Source of the DNA: Ignavibacteriales bacterium
GTDB taxonomy: Bacteria > Bacteroidota > Ignavibacteria > Ignavibacteriales > Ignavibacteriaceae
Length of the DNA: 64,000 nucleotides
Reading direction: 5' to 3'
Assembly: GCA_003538625.1 (NCBI GenBank)
Contig: DPRR01000026.1
Coordinates: forward strand, 21,601-85,600
This document shows, piece after piece, positions 9,134-18,815 of this stretch; the first letter of the stretch is position 1, and the number at the start of each line of letters is the position of its first letter. The notes under the pieces were generated by a model. The model made no database searches. It had not been told where the DNA came from and saw only the letters and a program-made list of their open reading frames with translations. Both the position numbers and the translations under genes were made by a program.

Positions 9134-10339
9134 ATGAAGAAAAGCATTCAATTATTTCGTTCAGGCATTTCGATTGTAGATACTGCATGGGGAGGATTTT
9201 ATCAAGGCGGTACCTATTTATTGGTCGGCGAAAAAAAATCCGGTAAAACATTACTTAGTTTGCAATATGCCGTTGAAACTGCAAAAAGCAAACAGGTTTG
9301 TTTATATTTTACAAATGCCCGCCCAAAAGATCTTATGATTCATGCTGCTTCAATAGATATAGATCTGGAAGATTACATAAACCAAAACTTAATTATTGTT
9401 GTTCGTGTAGCAAATCCTACTGAAACCACAGAATTTAAAAGCAGAGATGAATTTTTAAGCGATTATTTGAATGACATTATTTCTGTAATCAATCAATACA
9501 ATCCCGCTAAAATTATTTTTGATGAATTGACCCCTTACGTCGAATATGAAAATCTGAATACTCTTAGAGATGCTTATGGTGCTATGGTAGAATCAATAGA
9601 AGATTTAGGCATAACTAGTCTGCTTATTTTAAGAGAACCAGCCGCTCAATCTTCTAAAATGATTTTTAATGTACTGAACGCTTATGCAACCGGTATCATT
9701 CATTTACATAAATCAGAAGATTTTGAAAGTCAACAGCCGGGTATAATCGAAATAACTCCGAACATAGGGCATACCGAAGGTAAATTTAAAGCGAACTATT
9801 TTATTGAACCTTATAAAGGTATTACTACAGATTTTAAAATTACAAAACGGGCTACCAAAGAAAATATTTTTCCGGAGATAACCGAAATTACACCAGGTAA
9901 TAAAGGTGAATTGAATACTCCGAAATATTTGGTTCCGAACATTTATAATATTAATGACTTTAAATTGATCGTCAATAATCAGATTGCACTTTACAAAACC
10001 ACCGGACAGTTATTTACTATTCTTTCTCTCAAATTAAATTCACAAAAGAACACATCGTCAAATATCACATTTGATCAACTGAGCAATGCAGTTAAACTTG
10101 CAGCAAATGTAAAAGATAAAATCTGCACAATTGATGATAAAATTTACGTACTTATAACAAAATCTGATGAAAAAATTGTAGATGAATTTATAAATAAGGT
10201 CCATACAACTTTTAACGGCAGCACTACATCAATGGTTTCATATATTATTCTTAAAATTAACGACTCACTTAATAGTGTAGATGATATCTTTAAAGAATTT
10301 GATCGAGAAACTTCCAGAGTTCAAGTATCACAGAGATAG
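9134..10339 (+). CDS. KaiC/RadA-like RecA-fold ATPase with degenerate GGDEF-like C-terminal domain
   Basis: A soluble protein of 401 residues. Residues about 8-235 form a KaiC-type RecA-fold ATPase: Walker A GEKKSGKT (32-39), then KIIFDEL as Walker B near 135. The last 120 residues look like a GGDEF fold without its catalytic loop: FKLIVNNQIALYK, FTILSLKLN (first strand), a KDKICTIDDKIYVLI segment where R-x-x-D and GGDEF would sit, and a closing helix. No diguanylate cyclase activity is expected. The gene lies 15 bases before the TPR/beta-barrel gene and heads the polysaccharide-like locus. An ATP-driven regulatory role is inference; the fold assignment of the tail is tentative. Confidence 0.75.
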   Translation: MKKSIQLFRSGISIVDTAWGGFYQGGTYLLVGEKKSGKTLLSLQYAVETAKSKQVCLYFTNARPKDLMIHAASIDIDLEDYINQNLIIVVRVANPTETTEFKSRDEFLSDYLNDIISVINQYNPAKIIFDELTPYVEYENLNTLRDAYGAMVESIEDLGITSLLILREPAAQSSKMIFNVLNAYATGIIHLHKSEDFESQQPGIIEITPNIGHTEGKFKANYFIEPYKGITTDFKITKRATKENIFPEITEITPGNKGELNTPKYLVPNIYNINDFKLIVNNQIALYKTTGQLFTILSLKLNSQKNTSSNITFDQLSNAVKLAANVKDKICTIDDKIYVLITKSDEKIVDEFINKVHTTFNGSTTSMVSYIILKINDSLNSVDDIFKEFDRETSRVQVSQR

Positions 10340-10354
10340 AATTGATAATCAAAG

Positions 10355-13201
10355 ATGAAACTACTTTTCTATCCATTATTTTTAATCCTTTTTTTTTCAT
10401 TTAACAGTTCATTCCTTCCACAAAATATAAACTCCGCAAAATACAAATCAGAAGCTCTTCAGCTTATTTCAGCAGGCAGATATGGAGAAGCGATAGATAT
10501 TTTAAATAAATATGTATCTGCAAATCCAACATCAGCAGATGGATTTAATTTGCGTGGAATGTGTTATGAAAAAAGAGGTAATTATGAGTATGCAGTTTAT
10601 GATTTTCGCACTGCAAAGAAATTGAAACCAAACGATGATGAGATTTCATCAAATCTAAACAGAACAACATCTGACTGGTATAAAATTCTGTATAATAAGA
10701 TTGAAGGTTACAAAAGAGAAATTGCAATTAATCCTGCTATTGCTCAAAATTATCTTGAGATAGGGAAGTGTTATAAAAATTTAGGTAATTGGAGTGAAGC
10801 AGAAATTTGGTATGATACTTATCTTGAAAAAGCGACTGCTTCATCTGATGAAATTTTACGTTACACTGAAATATTAGCTAAGAATAATCACATAGCTAAA
10901 GGCGAACCAATTCTTAAAACTTATACGGAAAAATTTTCTGATGATCATAGACTTTGGTCCAGATACGGTTACTTTACTTATTGGTTAGGCAAAAATAAAT
11001 TGGCAATTGATGCATTTACCAGGGCATTAGAAATTAGACCTTACTTTAAAGAAGCTATCGATGGAATGGATCTGGCAAAAGGCAAAGGATATATATATTC
11101 AGTTAATGATACTACATCTCGATGGAATTATGGGATGGGTTCAACTGCCAAAGAATATGAAATTGATAGACTATATCGTATTCTTAAAAATTCGCCGGAT
11201 GATAGTGATAAGCGTTTTAAACTAATCGAACAGCTTATTACTGTTCAACGGTTTGAGGAAGCACATCAGCAGTTAAAAATTTTAGAACCAAATTTCTCTA
11301 ATCAAACCAGATTCAAAGAGTTGTGGGATAGAGTAACAACTCTTAAAAAATCATATTATGCAGAGCGGATTAAATTTTATGAAGATCAACTCAAAAAGGA
11401 TTCGGGTAATAAAAAAGCATTAATTGAGCTGGCAAAATTTTATTCCTATAACCAGGATTTTGCGTTATCAATAAATCTGTATAAAACTTATTTGTCAAAA
11501 TATCCGAATGACAATGAAATAAAATTTAAATTAGCCCAGCTTTTGATGTGGCAAAATGATCTATGTGATGCTAAAATAATTGTTGATGAAATTATTGCAT
11601 CATCACCGGATAACAAAGATTATTTGCTTCTGGCAGCTCAAATAAATTATTGGCTAGAAGAAGAATTAGGTTACACGCAAACACTATTTGAAAAGGTTCT
11701 TAAGCTTGAGCCTGAAAACTCAGAAGCTTTATTTGCATTAGCAAACCTTCATTTAAGACAGAATAATCTTTTAGAGGCAGAAAAATTATTTCATAAAATG
11801 TCATTGATTGATAGCATTTCCGGGCAATTTATATCATTAAAAAGAAATTTAGAAATAGCCCAGAATAAAAATGAAGTAATACAGCAAAATAAAATTTTGA
11901 ACGACGCAAGAAATTTAGTTTCACAAAAAGATTATGAAGCAGCAGTTGAATATTTTAATAAATATTTAGTGACCAATCCCGAAAACAAATCGGTTAAACT
12001 TGAACTGGCAAATGTTTACATCTCAAAATCTGAAATAAGTAAAGCAATAAAAATTTATAGTGATATTTTAAAATCAGGAGACGATTTTGAATTAGAAAAA
12101 CAAAGAGCTAAAGTTTATTTATGGAATGGTGATTCTATTTTAGCGCTAAAAGAATTTAGAAAATTGAATCAGAAATGTCCTGATGATATTGAAACTAAAT
12201 TACTTCTCGGTGATTCTTATTTACAAAATGGACAGGTACAGAATGCAAAAATAATTTACAATGAGTTACTTTTTAATTCTCCTGATTCCTACATTCTAAA
12301 AACACGTCTGGGCTGGCTTGGTGGTAATGAAAGATTTTCGTTAAATAGATTTCCAGCATATGTGCAATTGATTCCCAGAGCATATTATTTTACTGACAAT
12401 ACGGAATTTAGTTACTCCAATTTTGGGGTCGGATTTGATTTGGGAGTTACAAACTTTTTAGCAATTGGTTTTGCCGGATCACGCGGCGAATTATCATCTG
12501 CAAATAATGATCTCAGATTCAATCAGCTTAAAGGCTCAGCTTATATTAGATTTAATGAAATAATTTCTGCTTCCGGAAGTTTTGGACAAACATACTTTCT
12601 GAATAATATTAAAGAGAATATTATTGAATTTTCATTACTCGCACAGAAAAAAAATATTTTCAACATCAGTACTTTTCTAAATTTTTCTGATGCAGCATTC
12701 ATACTTTATTCACCTTTTTTAGTAGATGCAAGATTAAATGCATATCATCTAGGTATAAACGGGGAGTACAAGTTTAAAAATAATTTATTGATAAAAGGGA
12801 AATATTCTTTTATGGATGTTTCAAATAATAACTCGGGTAATCAATTTTCGGTAAGAATAGGTAAATTATTTGAATATGATATTACAGCAGGTTATGAATA
12901 TTACTTTTATTCTTTTGATTTCATTACTCAATTATATTGGAGCCCCAAAAATTTTGAATCGCATTCTCTTTGGACTGATTTAAATCTTTATAGAGATGAC
13001 GTTTTTGAATTTAATATTGGCGGTAAAATCGGATTAATTCCACAAAACGATTACGTGCTTTCGGAATTTTATGCTTCAATAAAATATCAAATAATTAAAA
13101 ACCTACTCTTGCAATCACAATTTTTTACCGGCAGCTCATTTCGCTCAAATACAGGTTATAGATCTAATTCAATTCAGGTTAGTTTAGTCTGGGGGCTCTA
13201 G
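10355..13201 (+). CDS. TPR protein with C-terminal outer-membrane beta-barrel, polysaccharide exporter-like
   Basis: A 948-residue exported protein with a Sec signal peptide (KLLFYPLFLILFFSFNSSFLPQ cut near residue 23 in effect). Residues about 28-650 are tetratricopeptide repeats (for example AGRYGEAIDILNKYVSANP and DYEAAVEYFNKYL). The last 280 residues alternate like outer-membrane strands and resemble YaiO-type barrels. The same order, periplasmic TPR then barrel, is found in PgaA and BcsC, which export poly-GlcNAc and cellulose. With a PgaC-like synthase next to it, an exporter or secretion-scaffold role is the best inference. It ends in VWGL rather than a terminal Phe. Confidence 0.78.
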   Translation: MKLLFYPLFLILFFSFNSSFLPQNINSAKYKSEALQLISAGRYGEAIDILNKYVSANPTSADGFNLRGMCYEKRGNYEYAVYDFRTAKKLKPNDDEISSNLNRTTSDWYKILYNKIEGYKREIAINPAIAQNYLEIGKCYKNLGNWSEAEIWYDTYLEKATASSDEILRYTEILAKNNHIAKGEPILKTYTEKFSDDHRLWSRYGYFTYWLGKNKLAIDAFTRALEIRPYFKEAIDGMDLAKGKGYIYSVNDTTSRWNYGMGSTAKEYEIDRLYRILKNSPDDSDKRFKLIEQLITVQRFEEAHQQLKILEPNFSNQTRFKELWDRVTTLKKSYYAERIKFYEDQLKKDSGNKKALIELAKFYSYNQDFALSINLYKTYLSKYPNDNEIKFKLAQLLMWQNDLCDAKIIVDEIIASSPDNKDYLLLAAQINYWLEEELGYTQTLFEKVLKLEPENSEALFALANLHLRQNNLLEAEKLFHKMSLIDSISGQFISLKRNLEIAQNKNEVIQQNKILNDARNLVSQKDYEAAVEYFNKYLVTNPENKSVKLELANVYISKSEISKAIKIYSDILKSGDDFELEKQRAKVYLWNGDSILALKEFRKLNQKCPDDIETKLLLGDSYLQNGQVQNAKIIYNELLFNSPDSYILKTRLGWLGGNERFSLNRFPAYVQLIPRAYYFTDNTEFSYSNFGVGFDLGVTNFLAIGFAGSRGELSSANNDLRFNQLKGSAYIRFNEIISASGSFGQTYFLNNIKENIIEFSLLAQKKNIFNISTFLNFSDAAFILYSPFLVDARLNAYHLGINGEYKFKNNLLIKGKYSFMDVSNNNSGNQFSVRIGKLFEYDITAGYEYYFYSFDFITQLYWSPKNFESHSLWTDLNLYRDDVFEFNIGGKIGLIPQNDYVLSEFYASIKYQIIKNLLLQSQFFTGSSFRSNTGYRSNSIQVSLVWGL

Positions 13202-13207
13202 TCAATT

Positions 13208-13245
13208 AGCTATTATTTTTCCGGTTAAAATAGCTTTATTTCTCT
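13208..13245 (+). terminator. Possible terminator after the TPR/barrel gene
   Basis: AGCTATT (13208-13214) pairs with AATAGCT (13229-13235), followed by a T-rich stretch. The stem is AT-rich and weak. It would separate the KaiC-TPR pair from the six-gene unit starting at 13385. Confidence 0.4.
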
Positions 13246-13384
13246 TGTTTGATAATGATACAAATTAAATTAAAGTCCAAATTTGGTAATATTCACAGTT
13301 ATCATTGTTAAGAAATGAATGCCTAATAATGCTAAAATAATGGCATTATAATTGAAAAATTCGAGCAAACTATCATCCGGATAA

Positions 13385-14809
13385 ATGAAAATAAATCAGT
13401 TAGTCGATCGTGCTATAATTACTATTTCAAACCGGGAAGATGATAAAAAAGGAGAAAACCTAGAGCAAAAATATTTACGAAGAATCCTTGTAAGCGGTAT
13501 AATTTCCTTATTACTGATTTTGGTAATAGTTTACACTTTACCTTACACAATTTTATCGTATAGTTCGCTGTTTGAGTATTCAACAATTATTGCTCTCGTT
13601 ATTTTTCTTTTCATCCTTTTGGTTAGATACTTTGCCATTTTGGTAATGGCTTATTTATATCTTAACGAATACACTTTTTCAGACACAAACGGTTTTGCTC
13701 CATTTGTCTCTATAATAGTTCCCGTTTTCAATGAAGGTAAAATTATTCGGAACTCAATTTTATCTTTACTAAAACTTGATTATCAGAATTATGAAATAAT
13801 TATTGTTAATGATGGCTCTACGGATGATACCAAACAAGTTGCTGAATCTATGGTTGGATTTCAAGATGGTCAATATGGGAAAATAAAAATATCATTAATT
13901 AACCAGCCTAATCTTGGAAAAGCACGCGCGTTAAACGCAGGAATTTATTTTTCAAAATCTGATTTTGTTCTTTGTATGGATGGTGATTCACAACTTGCAC
14001 CGGAATCAATAAAAGCAGCCGTAAGACATTTTAAAGATCCAAAAATCGGCGCAGTTGCAGGTAATGTTAAAGTTCTTAACAGAAAAAGATTTTTTACGGA
14101 TCTTCAAGCTTTAGAATACATTGAAGGTCTGAATATGGCCCGTAGTGCTCAAAGTTATATTAAGTTAGTAAATATTATTCCGGGACCAATTGGGATTTTT
14201 AGAAGGAAGGCAATTGAACAGGCAGGATTTTATTCCAGTGATACTTATGCTGAGGATGCTGATTTAACATTAAAAGTTTTATCAAAAGGTTGGAAAATTT
14301 ATTACGAACCGAAATCTATTTCTTACACCGAGGCTCCGGTTACATTACAACAATTGTTGAAGCAAAGATATAGATGGACGAGAGGAATACTTCAATCAAT
14401 AAGAAAGCATAAAAAATTAATGCTAAATCCAACGGTTAATTTGGGACACACTTTTATATTATGGGTAATGTCTTATGAAGCATTGATTTGGCCAACTATG
14501 AATCTTGCGGCTAATGCTTTTTTTATTTTTGCAGCATTATTTTTTGGTTTTTCACATTTGATATTTTTCTGGTGGGCCGGATTAGCAATTTTAGACCTGG
14601 TTACAGCACTTTATTGTGTAGCAGTTGAAAAAGAAGAATTTAGGTTGATTTGGTATGCTATCATTTACAGAATGTTTTTTATTTTAATTATTGATATTTG
14701 CAAAACCATGTCAACTATTGAAGAATTTTTAGGAATCAGAATGACCTGGGGAAAACTAGAACGTAGTAATTTACAAAAATCAGATACTATTGCAGTAAAC
14801 TCAAATTAG
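13385..14809 (+). CDS. Processive family 2 glycosyltransferase (PgaC/cellulose synthase-like)
   Basis: An inner-membrane synthase of 474 residues: two N-terminal membrane helices (about 35-60 and 65-95), a cytoplasmic GT-A domain, and C-terminal helices (about 355-440). GT2 motifs are SIIVPVFNEG, IIIVNDGSTDDT, DGDSQL (DxD-type metal site), AEDADLTL (catalytic-base ED) and QRYRW within QQLLKQRYRWTRG, the Q/RxxRW signature of processive polymer synthases. Length and layout match PgaC/IcaA poly-N-acetylglucosamine synthases; no PilZ domain is seen. It opens a tight six-gene run to 23660 with gaps of 8-21 bases or overlap. The polymer made is not determined. Confidence 0.88.
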   Translation: MKINQLVDRAIITISNREDDKKGENLEQKYLRRILVSGIISLLLILVIVYTLPYTILSYSSLFEYSTIIALVIFLFILLVRYFAILVMAYLYLNEYTFSDTNGFAPFVSIIVPVFNEGKIIRNSILSLLKLDYQNYEIIIVNDGSTDDTKQVAESMVGFQDGQYGKIKISLINQPNLGKARALNAGIYFSKSDFVLCMDGDSQLAPESIKAAVRHFKDPKIGAVAGNVKVLNRKRFFTDLQALEYIEGLNMARSAQSYIKLVNIIPGPIGIFRRKAIEQAGFYSSDTYAEDADLTLKVLSKGWKIYYEPKSISYTEAPVTLQQLLKQRYRWTRGILQSIRKHKKLMLNPTVNLGHTFILWVMSYEALIWPTMNLAANAFFIFAALFFGFSHLIFFWWAGLAILDLVTALYCVAVEKEEFRLIWYAIIYRMFFILIIDICKTMSTIEEFLGIRMTWGKLERSNLQKSDTIAVNSN

Positions 14810-14817
14810 GAAACGTA

Positions 14818-15270
14818 ATGGAACTTATTCCGATTCTATCCACTATTATTCTTGTTGCGACAATATGTACTTTCATATTGGCGATCGGGGCATACATCCT
14901 TTACAAAGTCAGGGAAGGCAAGCCGCAATTTGCATATCAAACTAAACCGGCTACTGTTCAGGGAGAGTTAATCGTTCCTTCCGAAGCTGTGTTTACAAAG
15001 GGACCAATTGTAAACGAACATGGCAAAATTGTTCAGACTGAACCTGGAATTACACGTGAAGAATACACAAAGCAGCGTCAACCATCACAATCAAAGTTTA
15101 CTCCAGAACCACTGGGATATAAATTAGAGGAAGAAAAAGTCGGGAAACAAAAAGTTAAGGTTAGAGCTCAGGAGAGATTTAGTGATGAAAATAAATTCCT
15201 GAAGTACACTTCTGATGGGTATATACCTACTCAGGAAGATAGAAGTTCAGGGGAAGTGAAGTGGCGGTAA
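14818..15270 (+). CDS. Small membrane-anchored protein of the polysaccharide locus
   Basis: I do not recognise the family. The 150-residue product has one N-terminal membrane helix (about 4-30, ILSTIILVATICTFILAIG) and a polar, Pro/Glu/Lys-rich tail predicted to be mostly disordered. It lies 8 bases after the synthase and overlaps the next gene by 10 bases. A small synthase partner analogous to PgaD is possible by position only; there is no convincing sequence resemblance. Confidence 0.6.
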   Translation: MELIPILSTIILVATICTFILAIGAYILYKVREGKPQFAYQTKPATVQGELIVPSEAVFTKGPIVNEHGKIVQTEPGITREEYTKQRQPSQSKFTPEPLGYKLEEEKVGKQKVKVRAQERFSDENKFLKYTSDGYIPTQEDRSSGEVKWR

Positions 15271-17159
15271 AAAACCTTTTTGGTATAAGGATAAATCAAT
15301 TTTTTATCTTTGTTTCAGGCTTCGTTATTCTAATTTCGGCGATTCTTGTTTATTATTTTATACTTCGCGGTATTTACGGACGATTTGACACATCAGACAT
15401 ATTTCCCAATTCAACAATATTTCAGGATTTTTTTTTCGGCAAAGAACCTGATGTAGCAATTCTTTATTCTAAGTATACAGAAAACACATTGCCTGTCGGC
15501 AGTACGTGGCTGGATGATAATATTTCTACCTGGAAAAAATTTCTGGATAATCTAAATCTTAAATATGAGATAATTTCAGATCAAAAGATTGAATCCGGTG
15601 ATTATAGTAAATACAAATTAATTGTATTGCCTGGAACTAAATCGTTGAGTGAAACTGAAGCATTACAGTTAAAAAAATATTTGGAAAATGGCGGTAGCAT
15701 TTTTGCAACCGGTGGAATAGGTTCATATTCAAACGATGGGAAATGGCGTGGATGGGAATTTCTTAATCAAGTATTTGGATTACAGTTTTCTCATGAAATC
15801 AAACCGGATGAATTTTCAAAGATTCATACTATTTGCGGAAGTTTACCAATTACTGCAAATATTCCTACCGGTTTCCCTCTTAAAGTTGCAACTTGGGATA
15901 GACCAATGGCGGTTGAAGTTATGGATCCAAGAACAACTCAGGTAAGTTTCTGGTACAATTACCGCATGGATGATGGACTTGTTAGAGAAGAAATCAAAAA
16001 ATCTGCCGGAATTGCGTTTGGTAATTTTGGCAAGGGAAGATTTATGTGGATGGGATTCGAATTGAATTCCATAATAGGCTTGCAGGAAGATTACATTTAT
16101 TTTGAAAGACTGTTTAATAACTCAATTAAATGGTTAATGTATTTTCCGATTGCTTACGTTAGAGATTGGCCAACAGGGTACGAAGCCGCAGCAATCGTTG
16201 CTCCGGTTTTAACTGATGATGTTGAAAACATAAAAAATGTTTTGCCGATAATAAAAAATGAAGGAATTTCTGCAACATTTTTTGTTGATCCTTTTGTAGC
16301 TGAAAATAATAGAGAACTTGTAAAAAAAATTTCGGGTTATGGAGAAATTGCTGCGTTGGTGGATATCGGTTACCTTGCTTCAATAAATGATAGGTACAAT
16401 AAACTTAATTCATATTCAGAGCAATTAAAAAAATTAAATTCCGCAAAAGAAAAACTTGAAAAAATCTCATCAAGTACTGTTTCCGGTTTCTTACCCTATT
16501 ATGGATTGTTTGATCAAAATACTCTAAATGCAGTGATAAATTCCAATTATAAGTATGTTCTTACGGATTCACTAACAGATCGTTCGGTTCCCAAGACTAT
16601 AATTCGTGGCGATAAACGAATTGTGACTATGACAAAGACTGCCCGTGATGATTATGAAATTATAAGAGACTACGGATTGACACTTCCTGAATTTCAATTT
16701 TATACTTATCAGGAAGATCTGGATAGAGTACTCTTTGAAGGCGGAATGTATATCTTAAAACTTCATACAGAATATCAATGCAGACCCGATTATGTAAATG
16801 TTGTAAAAGATATTATCAAAGATCTAAAAAAGAAAAAATTCTGGATTGCAACTGCTTCTGAAATTCAAAAGTGGTATGAAAAAAGAGACTATATTGAGAT
16901 CAAAGCTGATAGGAGAGGAAAAACCAGAGTAGCGTTAAAGGTTTCTAATCCCGGTATTGAATCAATAAATAATTTAGTAATTGATCTTGATCTGAACGAT
17001 TATGCACAAAATATTACAATCGGGTCGGAGATTATTGGAACGAGATCTGCAAGTGTTAAGCACACTGCTGGCTCACAAATGGTGTATTTATACATTGATG
17101 ACTTGAAGCCTGGTGAATCAAGGCAATACTATATTGATTATGACCAGGCAATACTCTAA
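15261..17159 (+). CDS. Membrane-anchored protein with glutaminase-like and NodB-like deacetylase domains
   Basis: A 632-residue protein with one N-terminal anchor (about 14-35) and a large outside part. Residues about 65-290 look like a class I glutamine amidotransferase-like flavodoxin fold (VAILYSKY, LIVLPGTKSLSE, LENGGSIFATGG) of the type found beside polysaccharide deacetylases. Residues about 300-540 look like a NodB deacetylase: LTDD as motif 1, ISATFFVDP, a GFLPYYG segment at motif 3 and LKLHTE at motif 5. The HxxxH metal motif expected after ATFFV is not visible (EIAALVDIG instead), so activity is doubtful. GTG at 15261 follows AGGGGAAG. Confidence 0.7.
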   Translation: MAVKNLFGIRINQFFIFVSGFVILISAILVYYFILRGIYGRFDTSDIFPNSTIFQDFFFGKEPDVAILYSKYTENTLPVGSTWLDDNISTWKKFLDNLNLKYEIISDQKIESGDYSKYKLIVLPGTKSLSETEALQLKKYLENGGSIFATGGIGSYSNDGKWRGWEFLNQVFGLQFSHEIKPDEFSKIHTICGSLPITANIPTGFPLKVATWDRPMAVEVMDPRTTQVSFWYNYRMDDGLVREEIKKSAGIAFGNFGKGRFMWMGFELNSIIGLQEDYIYFERLFNNSIKWLMYFPIAYVRDWPTGYEAAAIVAPVLTDDVENIKNVLPIIKNEGISATFFVDPFVAENNRELVKKISGYGEIAALVDIGYLASINDRYNKLNSYSEQLKKLNSAKEKLEKISSSTVSGFLPYYGLFDQNTLNAVINSNYKYVLTDSLTDRSVPKTIIRGDKRIVTMTKTARDDYEIIRDYGLTLPEFQFYTYQEDLDRVLFEGGMYILKLHTEYQCRPDYVNVVKDIIKDLKKKKFWIATASEIQKWYEKRDYIEIKADRRGKTRVALKVSNPGIESINNLVIDLDLNDYAQNITIGSEIIGTRSASVKHTAGSQMVYLYIDDLKPGESRQYYIDYDQAIL

Positions 17160-17180
17160 ACAAAAAAATCATAAAATAAT

Positions 17181-18806
17181 TTGTTAAGCTATTTTAAAAT
17201 ATTAATAATTTTTATCCTGCTTGCCGGGCATTTTTATGCGCAGGAATCAGATTTTGGGAAACCCAGAATTGCAATCCTCTATTCAGAGTTAACTGAAAAA
17301 TACCGGATTTCAAATTCGCTTGATCTTACAGATGTTATAACTTACTGGGAATTATTCTTAATGCAGGATAAAGTTTCGTATAAAGTTATCTACGATGATG
17401 ACCTTGAATTGGGTATAGAGGATGATTTTGACATCTTAATTCTTCCTTCTGTGGAGATTATATCAAATGATGAACTAAGTGAATTAGAGAAATTTTTAGA
17501 AGCGGGTAATTCCATTATCTGCTCAGGTTCAAAATTATTTTTAAAGGATGCAACTGCTAATAAATATCAGAATCTTCAGACGCTTTTTAATTTAAGAGAC
17601 ATTGAATCAATAGCATCTTCAAAAACCGGATTTATGCATACACTAAAGCCAAATCATTTAAATAATTTTACTTTGAGCAATAATTTAATTTTGCAAATCT
17701 CAGCAAAAAACCAGCTTTTAATATGCAGCATACAAAAAAATAAAATGTATGAATGTGGAAACATTTATTCTGAAAACAATATTACCGATAAAAGAACATC
17801 TTTAGTTTATGGATCAGTTGGAGGCGGTAGATTTTTATGGGCTGGTTTTGATTTGAATGATATAGTTGGAGGTGCAGATGATTTATTAACATATAAATCA
17901 TTGATTTTAAATACAATTAATTGGATGGATAAGAAGTCCGATACATATATCGATAATTTCCCAGAAAATTTAGCTGCACCCGTAATAGCAGTAATACAAT
18001 ACAATAATGCACTTCAATCAAATTTGATCGATTCGATTAAACAAAATGATATCATTCCGCATCTAATAGTTAGCCCGAGTCAAATAGTTTCAAAAGAAAC
18101 ATTAAGTAAGTTTTCTGATAATGAAATTATTTTCGATTTGACTGAACTTAGCAGTGATTTAAAACTAGATATTGTTACAGATCTATTAGAAAATTTTAAA
18201 AATGATTATGATGTAAGCATAAGTTCAATATTGGTGGAAGATAATTTTATAGCAATTAACGATCCAAGCGAAATTAAAAAGATCGGAATAAACACCGTTC
18301 TATATTATTCCCCGGTTGCAGGTCTCCCTCAAACATATAAATCTGATTTACTAATTATTCCTTTTTTTAAAATTGCTGAGATCCCGGGTTCAAATAAAAC
18401 GATTAATTTTTTATCCTTCATTCCTACAGTTGATTGTAAGAAAAATCCCGAAGAAGATTTATTCCGGATGATTAATCAGTTAAGATCTAATGGACATAAT
18501 TTTACCACTATTAGCTCAATAAATAAGTGGTGGAGACTTAGAGATTTAATAAATCTTCAACTTAATAAAACTGAAGATGACGAGTTTGAATTAAAGCTTA
18601 CAAATAAAAATCTTGCAGAAATAAATGATTTAAATGTTTACCTGGATTACTTTAAAAAAATTAATTTGAGTTCTTTAACAATATCTTTGAACGATACATT
18701 GTTAAACTATTATTTAGATGATACTGCAAAAGTAATAGTAATTTCATTTGACAAGATTCCTCCGGATTCAATTAATAGAATTAAGATAAAATTTTCTTTA
18801 GAATAA
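17181..18806 (+). CDS. Exported paralogue of the upstream deacetylase-like protein, degenerate
   Basis: A 541-residue protein that begins with a signal peptide (LSYFKILIIFILLAGHFYAQ) from a TTG start and follows the same plan as its upstream neighbour: PRIAILYSEL, ILILPSVEIIS, SGSKLF, then GGGRFLWAGFDLND matching KGRFMWMGFELN, then a NodB-like region. There the catalytic TDD is replaced (PVIAVIQYNN) and no metal-binding His pair is visible, so it is probably a non-catalytic binding or structural partner. The two genes look like an old tandem duplication with one inactivated copy. Twenty-one bases separate them. Confidence 0.65.
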   Translation: MLSYFKILIIFILLAGHFYAQESDFGKPRIAILYSELTEKYRISNSLDLTDVITYWELFLMQDKVSYKVIYDDDLELGIEDDFDILILPSVEIISNDELSELEKFLEAGNSIICSGSKLFLKDATANKYQNLQTLFNLRDIESIASSKTGFMHTLKPNHLNNFTLSNNLILQISAKNQLLICSIQKNKMYECGNIYSENNITDKRTSLVYGSVGGGRFLWAGFDLNDIVGGADDLLTYKSLILNTINWMDKKSDTYIDNFPENLAAPVIAVIQYNNALQSNLIDSIKQNDIIPHLIVSPSQIVSKETLSKFSDNEIIFDLTELSSDLKLDIVTDLLENFKNDYDVSISSILVEDNFIAINDPSEIKKIGINTVLYYSPVAGLPQTYKSDLLIIPFFKIAEIPGSNKTINFLSFIPTVDCKKNPEEDLFRMINQLRSNGHNFTTISSINKWWRLRDLINLQLNKTEDDEFELKLTNKNLAEINDLNVYLDYFKKINLSSLTISLNDTLLNYYLDDTAKVIVISFDKIPPDSINRIKIKFSLE

Positions 18807-18815
18807 ATTGATCAG

